A DNA stretch of 64,000 bases from Nibrella saemangeumensis (GCF_039541915.1 NZ_BAABHD010000082.1:186001-250000), one strand, 5' to 3'; positions 36,400 to 45,290 are shown, counted from the first letter of the stretch. Numbers and translations are program-made. The notes: generated from the sequence alone by a model not told the origin.

Positions 36400-37056
36400 T
36401 TACTTTTTCATCATAGGTATCATCATGAACAACGTAAAGTCGACCAGGAAATGGCCGATGATGTTGATCCATATGTTGCGTTTCCAACTGTAGAAAATGG
36501 TTAGTAACAAACCGGCTCCGGTGACAAACAACAGGTGACCGGCACCCCATTGCAGATGGGCAAGCACAAACAGGAGTAGGGGCAATGCGCCTGACAGCAA
36601 TTTGTTGCCGGTTAGCTCCTCCAGTCGTTCAATCGAGTAGGCGCGGAATAGCAGGTCTTCGACAACAGCCGCCCGTAAAGCGAGGATAAACAGAGCATAC
36701 ACAGGAAGGCTGCCGATGATGCTGGCTTTTTCCTGAGAAACCGGCCAGCCAAAATAGCTGACGACAACGTTGAGGAGCGGAAACAGGAAGAACAGCAGGA
36801 TACCGAGCAGAAACCCCCACCCCAGTTCTTTTAACCCGACAGCTTTGAAGCCTGCACTGCGGAGAGGCCGTTTCTCAACAACGAGTAGATACGTAAATAC
36901 GAGACCGCCTATGCTCCACCAGATTATTTCATTGATCCATAAGGAGAAGCCGAGGTGTTTGCCAAAAACGGCAAAGAGAAAGGGTAAGGCTAGACTCAGA
37001 CTAACTCCGATCAGCGTCTTGTTGGCAGTTGGTTGTGAAATGGTGATTGCTTTCAT
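36400..37056 (-). CDS. CPBP (Abi) family intramembrane protein
   Basis: Membrane protein of 218 aa with about seven hydrophobic segments and the CPBP glutamic-type protease arrangement. Motif 1 reads VEDLLFRAY, where the second glutamate of EExxxR is aspartate. Motif 2 is FVLAHLQWG, with His after a Phe. Motif 3 is IIGHFLVDF. Family members are Rce1-like intramembrane proteases or bacteriocin self-immunity proteins. Substrate and activity are unknown, and the Glu-to-Asp change makes activity less certain. Confidence 0.82.
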   Translation of the reverse strand: MKAITISQPTANKTLIGVSLSLALPFLFAVFGKHLGFSLWINEIIWWSIGGLVFTYLLVVEKRPLRSAGFKAVGLKELGWGFLLGILLFFLFPLLNVVVSYFGWPVSQEKASIIGSLPVYALFILALRAAVVEDLLFRAYSIERLEELTGNKLLSGALPLLLFVLAHLQWGAGHLLFVTGAGLLLTIFYSWKRNIWINIIGHFLVDFTLFMMIPMMKK

Positions 37057-37153
37057 TGTTTTCTTTTTTTGACAAAACAGCTAAGCAACCCCTTAAAAAT
37101 GAAGAAAATAGTAACAGGAAAAGCCGAATAGTCAGTAAATAGCCGCTGAATGG

Positions 37154-37933
37154 TCAGTCATTATTCAGCCACTTTCTGAACGCTGCCGTCTTATACCGGC
37201 TGACGGTCAGGTCGGAAAGGGTAGAGTCTGCGACGTTCAGTGAAACTTTAAGTTTGAAATTCTCGATGGGCTGCACGCTTTGAATGCTGTTGCGGCTGAC
37301 AATGACTTGCCGGTTCAGGCGATAGAAGGTATCCTGTTCCAGTGATGCTTCCAGTTCCGATATGGTAAAGTCTGTACTCATCTTCCGGCCATTTCGAAGA
37401 ACAACAAAAACGATCTTTTCCAGCAACTGAAAACACGCAATGTCGGTGATGGGCACTTGCATTGTCTGACCGCCGGTGTTGATCCGGAGTAGTTCGCTGG
37501 TATAAATTTTTCCCCGCTCCGGCTGAGCCCGCAGCAACTGGTCGAGCCAGAAATACAGGTTTACGGCGGCTGCAAACAGCAGGCCTATCAGAAATCCGAT
37601 CAGGTAATTATGGAGATTGAAACTGCGGTCATAAATGACCAGTACAATCAGCAAATAAGCCAACAGGTAGAAGACAGCAAAGAAAAACAGATTGGTGCCG
37701 CTTACCTTCAGGATAAGCGGCAACCGAATGGCTTTCTGTTCTTCGCGTCTGAGAAAGTACCGGAAAATGAACAGCTGAACCTGCCAGCTGGTGAGTGAAA
37801 ACGAGTACTGAAGCCCAAACTCAAGCAACAGGGCAGAGGCCGGTGGAAGGGTTTTATGCTTCAGTACGGTAATCAGCAGCACCAGCCCGGCCAAGCCAGT
37901 CACATACGGACGCTTCCTGAGGTACTCTCGCAT
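37154..37933 (-). CDS. Membrane-anchored LytTR DNA-binding regulator
   Basis: Regulator of 259 aa. Four hydrophobic segments fill residues about 10-140 (GLAGLVLLITVL, LFIFRYFL, LFFFAVFYLLAYLLIVLVIY, LIGFLIGLLFAAAVNLYFWL). They are followed by a LytTR domain at about 155-255 (ITDIACFQLLEKIVFVVLRNG, FYRLNRQVIVSRNSIQSV). There is no receiver domain, so the membrane part probably senses or tethers. A gene for a four-helix sensor lies 44 nt upstream on the same strand, and the two may act together. Confidence 0.87.
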   Translation of the reverse strand: MREYLRKRPYVTGLAGLVLLITVLKHKTLPPASALLLEFGLQYSFSLTSWQVQLFIFRYFLRREEQKAIRLPLILKVSGTNLFFFAVFYLLAYLLIVLVIYDRSFNLHNYLIGFLIGLLFAAAVNLYFWLDQLLRAQPERGKIYTSELLRINTGGQTMQVPITDIACFQLLEKIVFVVLRNGRKMSTDFTISELEASLEQDTFYRLNRQVIVSRNSIQSVQPIENFKLKVSLNVADSTLSDLTVSRYKTAAFRKWLNND

Positions 37934-37977
37934 TCTTATGTAAACAAGCGACCCACTATTCGCCGATCCGGGGCTGT

Positions 37978-38661
37978 TTAGTTAAGCGGAAACGACCGCG
38001 GATTCTGCTTTATAATTTTGGAACTATGAATCAATCCAAGGATCAGGGCTCCAATGATAATCGCCAGCGCAATCTGAAGCGTGAATATTAAATCGACCAG
38101 TGCCGACCCGCTATGCGACTCTTTCATCAACTGCCGGCCAACTTCCGACTGAATATTGGTCAGCTCGTTGAGGTGACGAATTGCCCCCCGGAACGTGACG
38201 GCGCTGTCGGTGTTAAACAGCCGGCTACCGGCTTCTTTCTGGTCGGTTTCGCTCAGGTTTAGTATAGTTTGCTCCTGAGCGGCATACGAATAAATATTCT
38301 GCTTAAACGCCCGCAGGCTCTCTGATTCCTTCTGGACCAGATACGTTTCTTCTACTTTCCGGATCAGGGAATCGATCCGATGGTTGTACGTAGTCAGTTG
38401 TCCGCGGGCCTCCGCCGGTGTGGTGCGGCTGCCCGATACCAGGTAGGCTTCCATCAAAAGCCGTTTGTTGTACAGGTTCTCGCTGAGGTATACCAGATCG
38501 ACGGCCGGTAACAGCCGGTCCTGGTAGATGGACGAGAATGATTTATCGATACCGCGCACATTACTTCGGGAAATAACGGTATTCAGCGTGACAAGCGCCA
38601 TTATACCCGTTAACAGAAGTGCGGCCTTTATTTTCTGCTGAATGACGAATGACCATTTCAT
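37978..38661 (-). CDS. Stand-alone four-helix-bundle (4HB-MCP-like) sensor protein
   Basis: Protein of 227 aa with an N-terminal membrane segment (KAALLLTGIMALVTLNTVI) and a periplasmic helical domain of about 150 residues. The helical domain (FSSIYQDRLLPAVDLVYLSENLYNKR) matches the 4HB_MCP ligand-binding fold. A second membrane segment (IFTLQIALAIIIGALILGLI) and a 15-residue cytoplasmic tail follow. It has no HAMP, kinase or methyl-accepting domain, so any signal must pass to another protein. The membrane LytTR regulator 44 nt downstream is the obvious candidate, by inference. Confidence 0.8.
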   Translation of the reverse strand: MKWSFVIQQKIKAALLLTGIMALVTLNTVISRSNVRGIDKSFSSIYQDRLLPAVDLVYLSENLYNKRLLMEAYLVSGSRTTPAEARGQLTTYNHRIDSLIRKVEETYLVQKESESLRAFKQNIYSYAAQEQTILNLSETDQKEAGSRLFNTDSAVTFRGAIRHLNELTNIQSEVGRQLMKESHSGSALVDLIFTLQIALAIIIGALILGLIHSSKIIKQNPRSFPLN

Positions 38662-38984
38662 AGTTTGTTGAGGAAGTTATAACCTCTCTTTTTATACTAT
38701 ATAACGAAATTTTTCGAAAATTCCTTTAGCCCTGGTAGAGTTATTCAGGCGCTCTATTCAGCTACAAAAGCACAAACGTATACTAACATACGCTCACTGC
38801 CGGATTTTTATTCAATATACTCAATTAAACAGACTTTTTACCGGGTATGTACAGCAACCGACGATTCAGGCACCGCTTACGACGAGTCGAACAGTGAAAA
38901 CACCGACCTGACGGACGTGTGGATGGTCACCGGCAATTTCCCCCTAAGTTTGCTCTGTATATAACAACTTTAACACACCACACC
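38662..38984. other. AT-rich intergenic region before the esterase gene
   Basis: A 323-nt divergent gap. A start-less plus-strand frame stays open to 38964 and ends in protein-like sequence (TATDDSGTAYDESNSENTD), which might be a decayed gene end. No promoter match good enough to report and no stable hairpin were seen. Confidence 0.35.
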
Positions 38985-39851
38985 ATGAAAACTATTTACG
39001 CGTTCATTTTTATACTGCTTAGTCTGGGTAGTACCTATGCGCAGAAGCCCTATACCATGACCGAAACGGTTACGTATAATGTGAAATCCAGTAGTAGCCA
39101 ATCTGACTATCAGCTTATTATCTCTCTGCCCGATGGGTATAAGGCCGGCGATACGACCCGTTATCCGGTTCTGTACCTGCTGGATGGCTATTTCTTCACG
39201 CCAATGGTAGCCTCGCTGCAGCGATTTTACGCCATGGGCGGAGAGGTGCCGAAGACAATCGTCGTCGGTATTAGTTATCCGGTAACCGAAGAGGTAACGG
39301 TTCATCAGCGCCGGACTTACGATTACACGCCGACGGCAGACACCCGAACGACAGATGAAATTGCTGCTTTTTATAAAGTACCTATGGAGTCGGGCGGAGG
39401 AGCCCGGTTTCTGCAAACGTTACGGGACGATATTCTGCCCTTTGTAGATAAAAACTTCAAAACAACCAGCGACCGTGCCTTATGCGGGCACTCCTTCGGC
39501 GGGCTGTTCGGCACCTATACGCTGCTCCATGCACCGGAACTGTTCAATCGGTACCTGCTGAGCAGTCCCTCGTTCCCGTGGGCTGACCAGGCGCTCTTCA
39601 AAGACGAGGAGATGGTGTTCAAGTCTGGCCGGAAATCACTACCGGCCCGTGTTTACTTCTCCATGGGCGGCAACGAAACAGATTATATGATTTCGCCTTA
39701 CAAGCGGATGCTGCAAAACCTGAGAGAACGCCAGTACAGGGGACTGTATCTGGAAGAACATATCTACGAAAAAGAATCCCACACATCTGTTGTGCCGACT
39801 GCCTTCGCCCAGGGGTTGAGAGCAATTTACCGGCAGGATAAGAAGCCGTAA
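38985..39851 (+). CDS. Secreted alpha/beta hydrolase, esterase D/Fes type
   Basis: Predicted exported esterase of 288 aa from the ATG at 38985, which begins the signal peptide KTIYAFIFILLSLGSTYAQ; an in-frame GTG at 38919 is unlikely. The fold markers are YPVLYLLDGYFF and the nucleophile elbow GHSFGGLFG with serine. The acid region GGNETDYM and a C-terminal His in KESHTSVVP complete the triad. This pattern is typical of the putative esterase family that includes siderophore (Fes/IroE) and feruloyl esterases. The substrate is unknown. Confidence 0.87.
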   Translation: MKTIYAFIFILLSLGSTYAQKPYTMTETVTYNVKSSSSQSDYQLIISLPDGYKAGDTTRYPVLYLLDGYFFTPMVASLQRFYAMGGEVPKTIVVGISYPVTEEVTVHQRRTYDYTPTADTRTTDEIAAFYKVPMESGGGARFLQTLRDDILPFVDKNFKTTSDRALCGHSFGGLFGTYTLLHAPELFNRYLLSSPSFPWADQALFKDEEMVFKSGRKSLPARVYFSMGGNETDYMISPYKRMLQNLRERQYRGLYLEEHIYEKESHTSVVPTAFAQGLRAIYRQDKKP

Positions 39852-39871
39852 ATGCCGATAAAATGGAATTA

Positions 39872-39903
39872 TTTGCCTATCTTTCAGGGTGTTCCTACCT
39901 TTA
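39872..39903 (+). promoter_or_regulatory. Candidate sigma-ABfr-type promoter for methyltransferase
   Basis: TTTG at 39872-39875, 20 nt, then TACCTTTA at 39896-39903. This matches TTTG-N20-TAnnTTTG with one mismatch. The start site would fall about 7 nt before the ATG at 39917, giving a very short leader. Confidence 0.45.
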
Positions 39904-39916
39904 ATCGTATAGTGCC

Positions 39917-40726
39917 ATGGACCCTTCCAGGATTGCCTTTCAGGGCGCTATCCCTGAAAACTACGAAACGTACCTGGGCCCCTACCTGTTTGAGCCCTAC
40001 GCACAGGACCTGGTAGTGCGCATCCAAAGTCCGGGCGAAGCCGTGCTGGAGCTCGCCTGCGGAACCGGCCGGGTTACCCGCCATCTGCGGCAGCACGTTC
40101 CGGCTTCTACCCGCCTGGTGGCGACGGACCTGAACGCCGATATGGTAAACATGGCCCGGCAGCGGAACCCCGATGCTGCCGTGGACTGGCAGGTGGCCGA
40201 TATGCAGGCGCTGCCGTTTGCTGATAACCTGTTCGATCTGGTGGTTTGCCAGTATGGGTTCATGTTTGTGCCCGATAAGCCGCTGGCGTTCCGGGAAGCG
40301 TATCGGGTACTCCGGCCCGGCGGCCGGTTGCTGTTCAATACCTGGGATAAGCTATCCAACAACGAGACCTCGGATCTGACGAATCAAACAATAGCGGAGT
40401 TTTTTCCGGATAATCCGCCCACCTTTTTCAACATACCCTTTTCCATGCATGACCCGCAGGCCATTCAGCAGTTGCTGGCCGAAGCCGGGTTCCGGGATAT
40501 TACCATTGAGCTGGTTACGAAGCAATCGGAAAGCGAATCGGCGGAAGCGGTTGCCAGAGGGTTTTTAACCGGAACACCGTTGTATTCCTTTATCAGCGAA
40601 CGGAGTGCCGACCGTATGCCGCAACTCATCGAGGCCGTAACGACTGCCATCACGGAGCGATTCGGTGCCCGACCCGTCAGCCGTATGCAGGCCTGGGTAT
40701 CGCAGGCCGTTGTTCTCAAAAAATAA
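39917..40726 (+). CDS. Class I SAM-dependent methyltransferase
   Basis: Cytoplasmic methyltransferase of 269 aa with the Methyltransf_11 pattern. Motif I is VLELACGTGRVTRHL at about residues 44-58, the acidic end of strand 2 is VATDLNADMV, then come ADMQALPFADNLFDLVVCQYG and the post-motif RVLRPGGRLLFNTW. The acceptor is unknown. A membrane protein gene follows 28 nt downstream and may be co-transcribed. Confidence 0.88.
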   Translation: MDPSRIAFQGAIPENYETYLGPYLFEPYAQDLVVRIQSPGEAVLELACGTGRVTRHLRQHVPASTRLVATDLNADMVNMARQRNPDAAVDWQVADMQALPFADNLFDLVVCQYGFMFVPDKPLAFREAYRVLRPGGRLLFNTWDKLSNNETSDLTNQTIAEFFPDNPPTFFNIPFSMHDPQAIQQLLAEAGFRDITIELVTKQSESESAEAVARGFLTGTPLYSFISERSADRMPQLIEAVTTAITERFGARPVSRMQAWVSQAVVLKK

Positions 40727-40754
40727 CGTATAGGTAAAGCATTCGATCTGGCTG

Positions 40755-41594
40755 ATGAAACGAAAACCGTACCGCCCGAACCCATATATCGTACATGCGC
40801 CGAAGAATCAGGCCTTAGCCCTGGAGAAATCAGGCCGGTCATCTGCCAATTATTCCAATTCGGGTTATTGGTTTCTGGCGCTCATTGTGCTGGTCGCAGC
40901 CGGGTTTTATACCACGTACCTGTCAAAAATTACCGAAACACAGCCGGCCGTTGTCCATTTTCATTTTGTGCTGATGGCCCTCTGGATTGCCATGCTTATT
41001 ACGCAGCCGTTTCTGATTAAATACAAAAAGCTTAGCCTGCACCGGATGGTGGGCCGATTAAGCTACGGCGTAGTGCCGCTGACGTTGCTGTCGGGCTTTC
41101 TGATGCTTCGGTATGCTTACTATCATTTTATTGACGAAGCAACTCTGCACGCATCTCAGGGGGGCGTGCAGCTAAGCGCCGATGAACTGCGCCGGCAGGC
41201 CGCCGGGTATGTGGCTATTGTGGTTTTCTGGCTGGCTATGTTTGCGGTGTTTTACACTCTGGCGATTATAAATCGAAAAAAAACGCCGGCTCATGCGCGG
41301 TATATGGTGGCTGCGGCTTTATCGTTGCTGGGGCCAACAATTGACCGGATCGTGGTCTTTGTAGTTGGGCTGGAGAAGTTGCCGGCCGGTTTACCCATCG
41401 AGATCGTTGCCTTTTTTGTGGCTAATACCGTGCTGGCTGTCCTGTTATGGAAAGATTATCGCGCTAAGCGGGCAACGGCTACGCTCCGAAACAGCCTTTT
41501 GATTTATCTGCTGGGGCAGGCGTTATACTTCACCTTACCAAAAATGGTTGTTTGGGGATACATCATGGCCTTTATGATGCAGCCCAAGCCCTAA
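40755..41594 (+). CDS. Polytopic membrane protein of unknown function
   Basis: Protein of 279 aa with about seven hydrophobic segments after a 35-residue basic soluble N-terminus. Histidines occur at membrane borders (VVHFHFVLMALWIAML; KLSLHRMVGRLSYGVVPL), a pattern seen in small uncharacterised haem- or quinone-linked membrane proteins. I cannot assign a family with confidence. The position 28 nt after the methyltransferase suggests an operon. Confidence 0.7.
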   Translation: MKRKPYRPNPYIVHAPKNQALALEKSGRSSANYSNSGYWFLALIVLVAAGFYTTYLSKITETQPAVVHFHFVLMALWIAMLITQPFLIKYKKLSLHRMVGRLSYGVVPLTLLSGFLMLRYAYYHFIDEATLHASQGGVQLSADELRRQAAGYVAIVVFWLAMFAVFYTLAIINRKKTPAHARYMVAAALSLLGPTIDRIVVFVVGLEKLPAGLPIEIVAFFVANTVLAVLLWKDYRAKRATATLRNSLLIYLLGQALYFTLPKMVVWGYIMAFMMQPKP

Positions 41595-41935
41595 ATGTCC
41601 CTGAAAAGCTTGCTTTACCATCAGTTTTTCGTCAAAAGGATGATGTTTTGTTTTGTATAGTATTTTGATAAAATCTTTTTGATATGAGATTAGTAAGGTG
41701 TGAAATTGAAGCTAATTTGTGAATTTGATTAAATAATTACTAATATTCAGTTTATTCAAAAGGAAGGTATTTGTATTAATTTATTATGAATTTTTGGGGT
41801 TGTATAGCCATAATTTATCCAAAGGCTTTGAAATTTATTGTAATATTCCTTTGTTAGCGGTAAGAGTTTCTATCGGCATGGGCGATGTACAGCCAATTGC
41901 CAAATACTGGAGACTGTTAATCAATTTGAAAACAT
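41595..41935. other. AT-rich intergenic region upstream of AraC-type regulator
   Basis: A 341-nt gap with strong AT bias. Several TTTG and TAAT stretches occur, but no TTTG/TAnnTTTG pair with proper spacing could be fixed. No hairpin with a GC-rich stem and no RNA gene were seen. Confidence 0.4.
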
Positions 41936-42904
41936 ATGAATAATTATAATAAAATTATTGAATCCCTGGTTGTAAGCGTTGGTCGGGCGGAATATCTTCA
42001 CTGGCTTCATTCCCTGACTGTTTCGGAATACGGTAATTCGGTAAACGTACTATTGAAGGTTTATGATGGACAGGTTACGGTCAAAGGCCTGGGGCAGCTT
42101 GAGGTAGGGGACCTGTTATTTATTCCGGCGGGCAAAGCCCTGACCATAACCTTTGGTGACGCCAAAAACGCGCAAACCATCTCGCTGGAAGGGCTGAAGG
42201 CGGACGCCGGGCGCTATATCCAGCCAAAAGCAGATCCTCAGTTGCTGGGTCAGTTTCCGAACTCATTCGGCTACATATCGTTTGGGGCCAGCGTATTTGA
42301 ACAGGTTGATTTTTTTGCGGCCCTGGAGGTGCCACCGTTTGTTATTCGGGGTGGGGAAACTGCTGACGTATCCACTCCGGGAGCATCCACTCTGGGAGCC
42401 TCTGCGCTGGCGAAATCGATGGAGCGGGTCTTGCAGGAAGTTGCGCTGGATCAGGCCGGGAAAGACCGTCTGATACACAATAAAACAGAGGAGATTGTAA
42501 TTGGCCTGATCCGCTATATGCTGGATAAGGGCATGTTTATCGAGCAGTTGGTAACCAACAGCACCTACTTCAACGATCCACGGCTAATCAATCTGTTCTC
42601 TTATATAAAAGAGAATTTGGGCGGGGACCTCTCCAACAAGGCACTGGCCAACGTGGCCCATGTGTCAGAAGATTACCTGGGCCAGTATTTTAAGCACCGA
42701 ACCGGTATGAACCCGCAGGATTACATTGAGTATCAGCGGATGGAAGCGGCTCTGGAACTGCTGGGCAACTCCCGGACCAGCATTAAGGAGATTGGCGCCA
42801 GGGTAGGCTACAAGGATACCGCTTACTTCTGCCGCCGGTTCAAGCGGACGTTCGGCATACCCGCAGCGAAGATGCGCCAGCGGGGTGCTCTGGCCGTCAG
42901 GTAA
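41936..42904 (+). CDS. AraC-family transcriptional regulator
   Basis: Regulator of 322 aa. The N-terminal part has a cupin-like ligand-binding segment (GLGQLEVGDLLFIPAGKALTI). The C-terminal 100 residues are an AraC double helix-turn-helix (NKALANVAHVSEDYLGQYF; TSIKEIGARVGYKDTAYFC) ending FKRTFGIPAAKMRQ. A Ser/Gly/Ala-rich linker with a small internal repeat (STPGAS, STLGAS) separates the two. The inducer and targets are unknown. A 15-bp hairpin follows the gene. Confidence 0.9.
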   Translation: MNNYNKIIESLVVSVGRAEYLHWLHSLTVSEYGNSVNVLLKVYDGQVTVKGLGQLEVGDLLFIPAGKALTITFGDAKNAQTISLEGLKADAGRYIQPKADPQLLGQFPNSFGYISFGASVFEQVDFFAALEVPPFVIRGGETADVSTPGASTLGASALAKSMERVLQEVALDQAGKDRLIHNKTEEIVIGLIRYMLDKGMFIEQLVTNSTYFNDPRLINLFSYIKENLGGDLSNKALANVAHVSEDYLGQYFKHRTGMNPQDYIEYQRMEAALELLGNSRTSIKEIGARVGYKDTAYFCRRFKRTFGIPAAKMRQRGALAVR

Positions 42905-42930
42905 GCAATGTCACAATACGTATAGACTCT

Positions 42931-42965
42931 GCCGGTAGAGCAGGCTGGTTGCCTGCTCTACCGGC
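42931..42965 (+). terminator. 15-bp perfect hairpin after AraC gene
   Basis: Arms GCCGGTAGAGCAGGC and GCCTGCTCTACCGGC around a 5-nt loop, 26 nt after the stop. It lacks a U tract but is stable enough to mark the transcript end. The remaining AT-rich gap to 43220 holds the promoter candidate listed next. Confidence 0.6.
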
Positions 42966-43168
42966 AGGCTACATAACAGGGACAGACGGATCTTTACGGA
43001 AGGAATCGGTTCCTGTGTAGCTAAAACAAAATAAGTTATGAAATAAATTATATATGCCTTAGTGTGTTAGGGGTAAATAAAAATGGTATGCTTGCATACT
43101 AGTCTGATTATTAGATAGTTGTAATTTTTCTTTAATGTATTTTTAATGCACTTGTCTTAAAAAAGTTA

Positions 43169-43176
43169 TATTTTTG
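43169..43176 (+). promoter_or_regulatory. Exact -7 consensus upstream of small ORF
   Basis: TATTTTTG matches TAnnTTTG exactly, 44 nt before the ATG at 43221. The -33 region is weak (TTAATG), so this is only a candidate. Confidence 0.4.
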
Positions 43177-43220
43177 TTTGCTAAAGAATTCCAGCTTCTA
43201 ATCTATACCTTTTTGAGTGT

Positions 43221-43448
43221 ATGCTTGCTTATCCTTCTGTCTCTGCCACCCCTGTTTCGGCTTTACCAACATCTATGGACAGATTTGATGATCTCTCGTT
43301 AGCCATGTACCGGCGGCAGTATCTCCAGGAAAAAACCGGACACGGCTATAGCATTGTACGCATAGCGCAGCAGCAATACGGCGTGTTGCCTCATACGGTA
43401 GCCCAGGATCTGACTTACCCCATTGTCGTAAAAGGAAATCTTCACTAA
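43221..43448 (+). CDS. Small protein of unknown function
   Basis: A 75-aa frame from the ATG at 43221. The sequence is protein-like and not a shadow of another gene. It has an N-terminal Ser/Thr/Pro-rich stretch and a likely helix (DDLSLAMYRRQYLQEKTGHG), then SIVRIAQQQYGVLPHTVAQDL. An exact -7 element lies upstream and two terminator-like hairpins follow, so an independent transcript is plausible. No family is recognised. It could be a false frame. Confidence 0.5.
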   Translation: MLAYPSVSATPVSALPTSMDRFDDLSLAMYRRQYLQEKTGHGYSIVRIAQQQYGVLPHTVAQDLTYPIVVKGNLH

Positions 43449-43473
43449 AAAAACTCAGTGGTACAGTTAGAAG

Positions 43474-43494
43474 GCTGGCCTTTAAAAAGGCCAG
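43474..43494 (+). terminator. Hairpin after the small ORF
   Basis: GCTGGCCTTT pairs with AAAGGCCAGC with almost no loop, 26 nt after the small gene's stop. Confidence 0.55.
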
Positions 43495-43527
43495 CTGTAA
43501 CGCTACCGGTTTCTTATCAAAAGAATA

Positions 43528-43555
43528 ACCCTTTTGTCCACATAGACAAAAGGGT
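43528..43555. terminator. Second hairpin in the gap before 43689
   Basis: Arms ACCCTTTTGTC and GACAAAAGGGT are perfectly complementary around a 6-nt loop. Function unclear: a terminator or leader structure of the gene at 43689. A 14-nt perfect palindrome, GAAACAGCTGTTTC, lies further on at 43597-43610 and might be an operator. Confidence 0.5.
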
Positions 43556-43688
43556 ATAGCCGTACGGATCAGCGAAAGCGTTTCTCACTTATTTCAGAAA
43601 CAGCTGTTTCCGCTCCATTGTAATCTCCGACTAAGAACTGACCCCAAAGCCATCCCAGGGGTAGCTCTTACCTCAAAAACGTATTACA

Positions 43689-44747
43689 ATGGAAAACAGA
43701 CTGAACATTACCAAATCTGCGTATTACCTCAATGAACGCGTTGCCCGATTAACCAGAAGGCAGTTGTCTATTCCTAAAAAAGCGCTCATCCAGACTTGTA
43801 GAGTAAAAATGCTGGTAGTTACCGACTATGGTGGCTCATTCGGCGACAATGAGGGATTTGGTTTGGGGCATTTTCTGCGGGCATTTGATGAGCCTCTGCC
43901 GTTTACATCATTTGAGATTACCAAAGCCCACCGGCGTAGTGATGAGGACGCCGACATTGAAAACTTCCGCTTTCACGAGCACGATCTAAGCCGCTACGAT
44001 GTCATTTGGCTGTTTGCCGTTGAGCGTCCCGCATTCCGGCCGAGTGGTCAGCCGGTGCTGACGCTTACAGATGCCGAGTTAAGAGCTGTGTCGGAATATA
44101 TGGATCAGGGGGGCGGTATCTTTGCCACCGGCGACCACGAAGATCTGGGGGTTGATATGTGCGGGCGTATTCCGCGCATCCGCAGCATGCGCCGTTGGTT
44201 TACGGCGGCTAATCCCGGCCCCAACGAAGAACCTTTTGCACCGGCCCAAACTGGCATAGGCCGCCACGATACCATTGTTGATATAAATCCTGCCCTGGCT
44301 GGGGTCCAGGGAGATCAGTCTGACCTGACTCCCCAAAAGATTAAGCTCAATTACCGGTACCGGACCTACCACATGGGCTCTGTTATCCGGCGGCAGGTAA
44401 AATATCCGCACTTGGTATTATGCAGTCCAGATGGGGCTATTAACGTCCTGCCCGACCACATGCACGAGGGGAACTGTGAAGTGCCGGCCGATCTGACAAA
44501 GGCATTCAACTTTGCTGGTTATGCTATTCAGGAGTACCCGATGGTCGGGCGGGCACGATTGACGCCGGAGGTAATTGCGGAGGCAGTCAACCATGTCACT
44601 AATTCGGATTTCGGTGTAATTGCTGTGCTGGACGGGCACCAGACCAACCAGATAGGACGCGTGCTGGTCGATGCCACCTGGCACCACTTTTTCAACATCA
44701 ACATCGCTCAGTTCGGGCAGCTTAAACAGGCGGTGACGATGGTCTGA
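43689..44747 (+). CDS. Unknown protein with GATase1-like N-terminal part (likely 5' part of a split gene)
   Basis: Frame of 352 aa. No named family is recognised. The start of the core (KMLVVTDYGGSFGDNEGFGLGHFLRAF) and the later YMDQGGGIFATGDHEDLG resemble the strand-turn pattern of class I glutamine amidotransferase-like or ThuA-like folds. HTLxxC-type catalysis is not evident. The frame ends at TGA 44745-44747, yet protein-like sequence continues at once in the next frame to 45286. The natural protein was therefore probably about 530 aa. Confidence 0.75.
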   Translation: MENRLNITKSAYYLNERVARLTRRQLSIPKKALIQTCRVKMLVVTDYGGSFGDNEGFGLGHFLRAFDEPLPFTSFEITKAHRRSDEDADIENFRFHEHDLSRYDVIWLFAVERPAFRPSGQPVLTLTDAELRAVSEYMDQGGGIFATGDHEDLGVDMCGRIPRIRSMRRWFTAANPGPNEEPFAPAQTGIGRHDTIVDINPALAGVQGDQSDLTPQKIKLNYRYRTYHMGSVIRRQVKYPHLVLCSPDGAINVLPDHMHEGNCEVPADLTKAFNFAGYAIQEYPMVGRARLTPEVIAEAVNHVTNSDFGVIAVLDGHQTNQIGRVLVDATWHHFFNINIAQFGQLKQAVTMV

Positions 44748-45286
44748 TTCCAACGACTGAACAAGTCAGGGCGCTCGAAGCGTATAATCTGATTCAGCAC
44801 TACTACCGGAACATTGCCTACTGGCTGGCCCGCCGGAGTACCCATGCCTGTTACAGGAATCGCGGCTGGCGCTGGTTGCTGCACCATTTCGACATACGGA
44901 TGTCGCTGGTAACCCACCGCGATATTCCCAACCTAACCGAATATTATTACACCATCGGGATTCTGGCAAAGAACGCGCTCGGCGACCTGGAGTCGGAGTG
45001 CCAGTCAATTACGTACTACATTGATATCATACCTGAGTTTATTCCTGAGCTAGTGTTCAAGCCACGGCCGCTTCCCGATCCACTTCCCTTCGTTGATCCC
45101 GAAGTTTACTTTGGCATCGCGTTGGGTGCAGCGCTGCACGAAGCCAATCTGGTGATGGTGGAGCGAAACGAAATGAAGGATGAAGAATTGCTAAAAACCT
45201 TACGCTCCGGAGCACAATCGGGCCTCCAGGTCTTTCTGAAGGAATATGAGCAGCACGGTCGGGAACTGAAAAAGAGGATCCGGTAG
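44748..45286 (+). pseudogene. C-terminal part of the 43689 gene in a shifted frame
   Basis: The plus-strand frame is open from 44726 and runs without ATG through LIPTTEQVRALEAYNLIQH and YYRNIAYWLARRSTHACYRN. It continues to a charged helical end, FLKEYEQHGRELKKRIR, at 45286. It lacks a plausible start except a TTG at 44876, yet its composition is protein-like from the junction on. The simplest reading is a one-base deletion near 44742 that splits one gene. A sequencing error or translation from a non-ATG start are alternatives. Confidence 0.6.
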
Positions 45287-45290
45287 CATT

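Noticed and set aside
38701..38964. Start-less open frame ending in TATDDSGTAYDESNSENTD
   Set aside because: No ATG until near its end, AT-rich first half, no homology I recognise; a decayed gene end is possible but unsupported.
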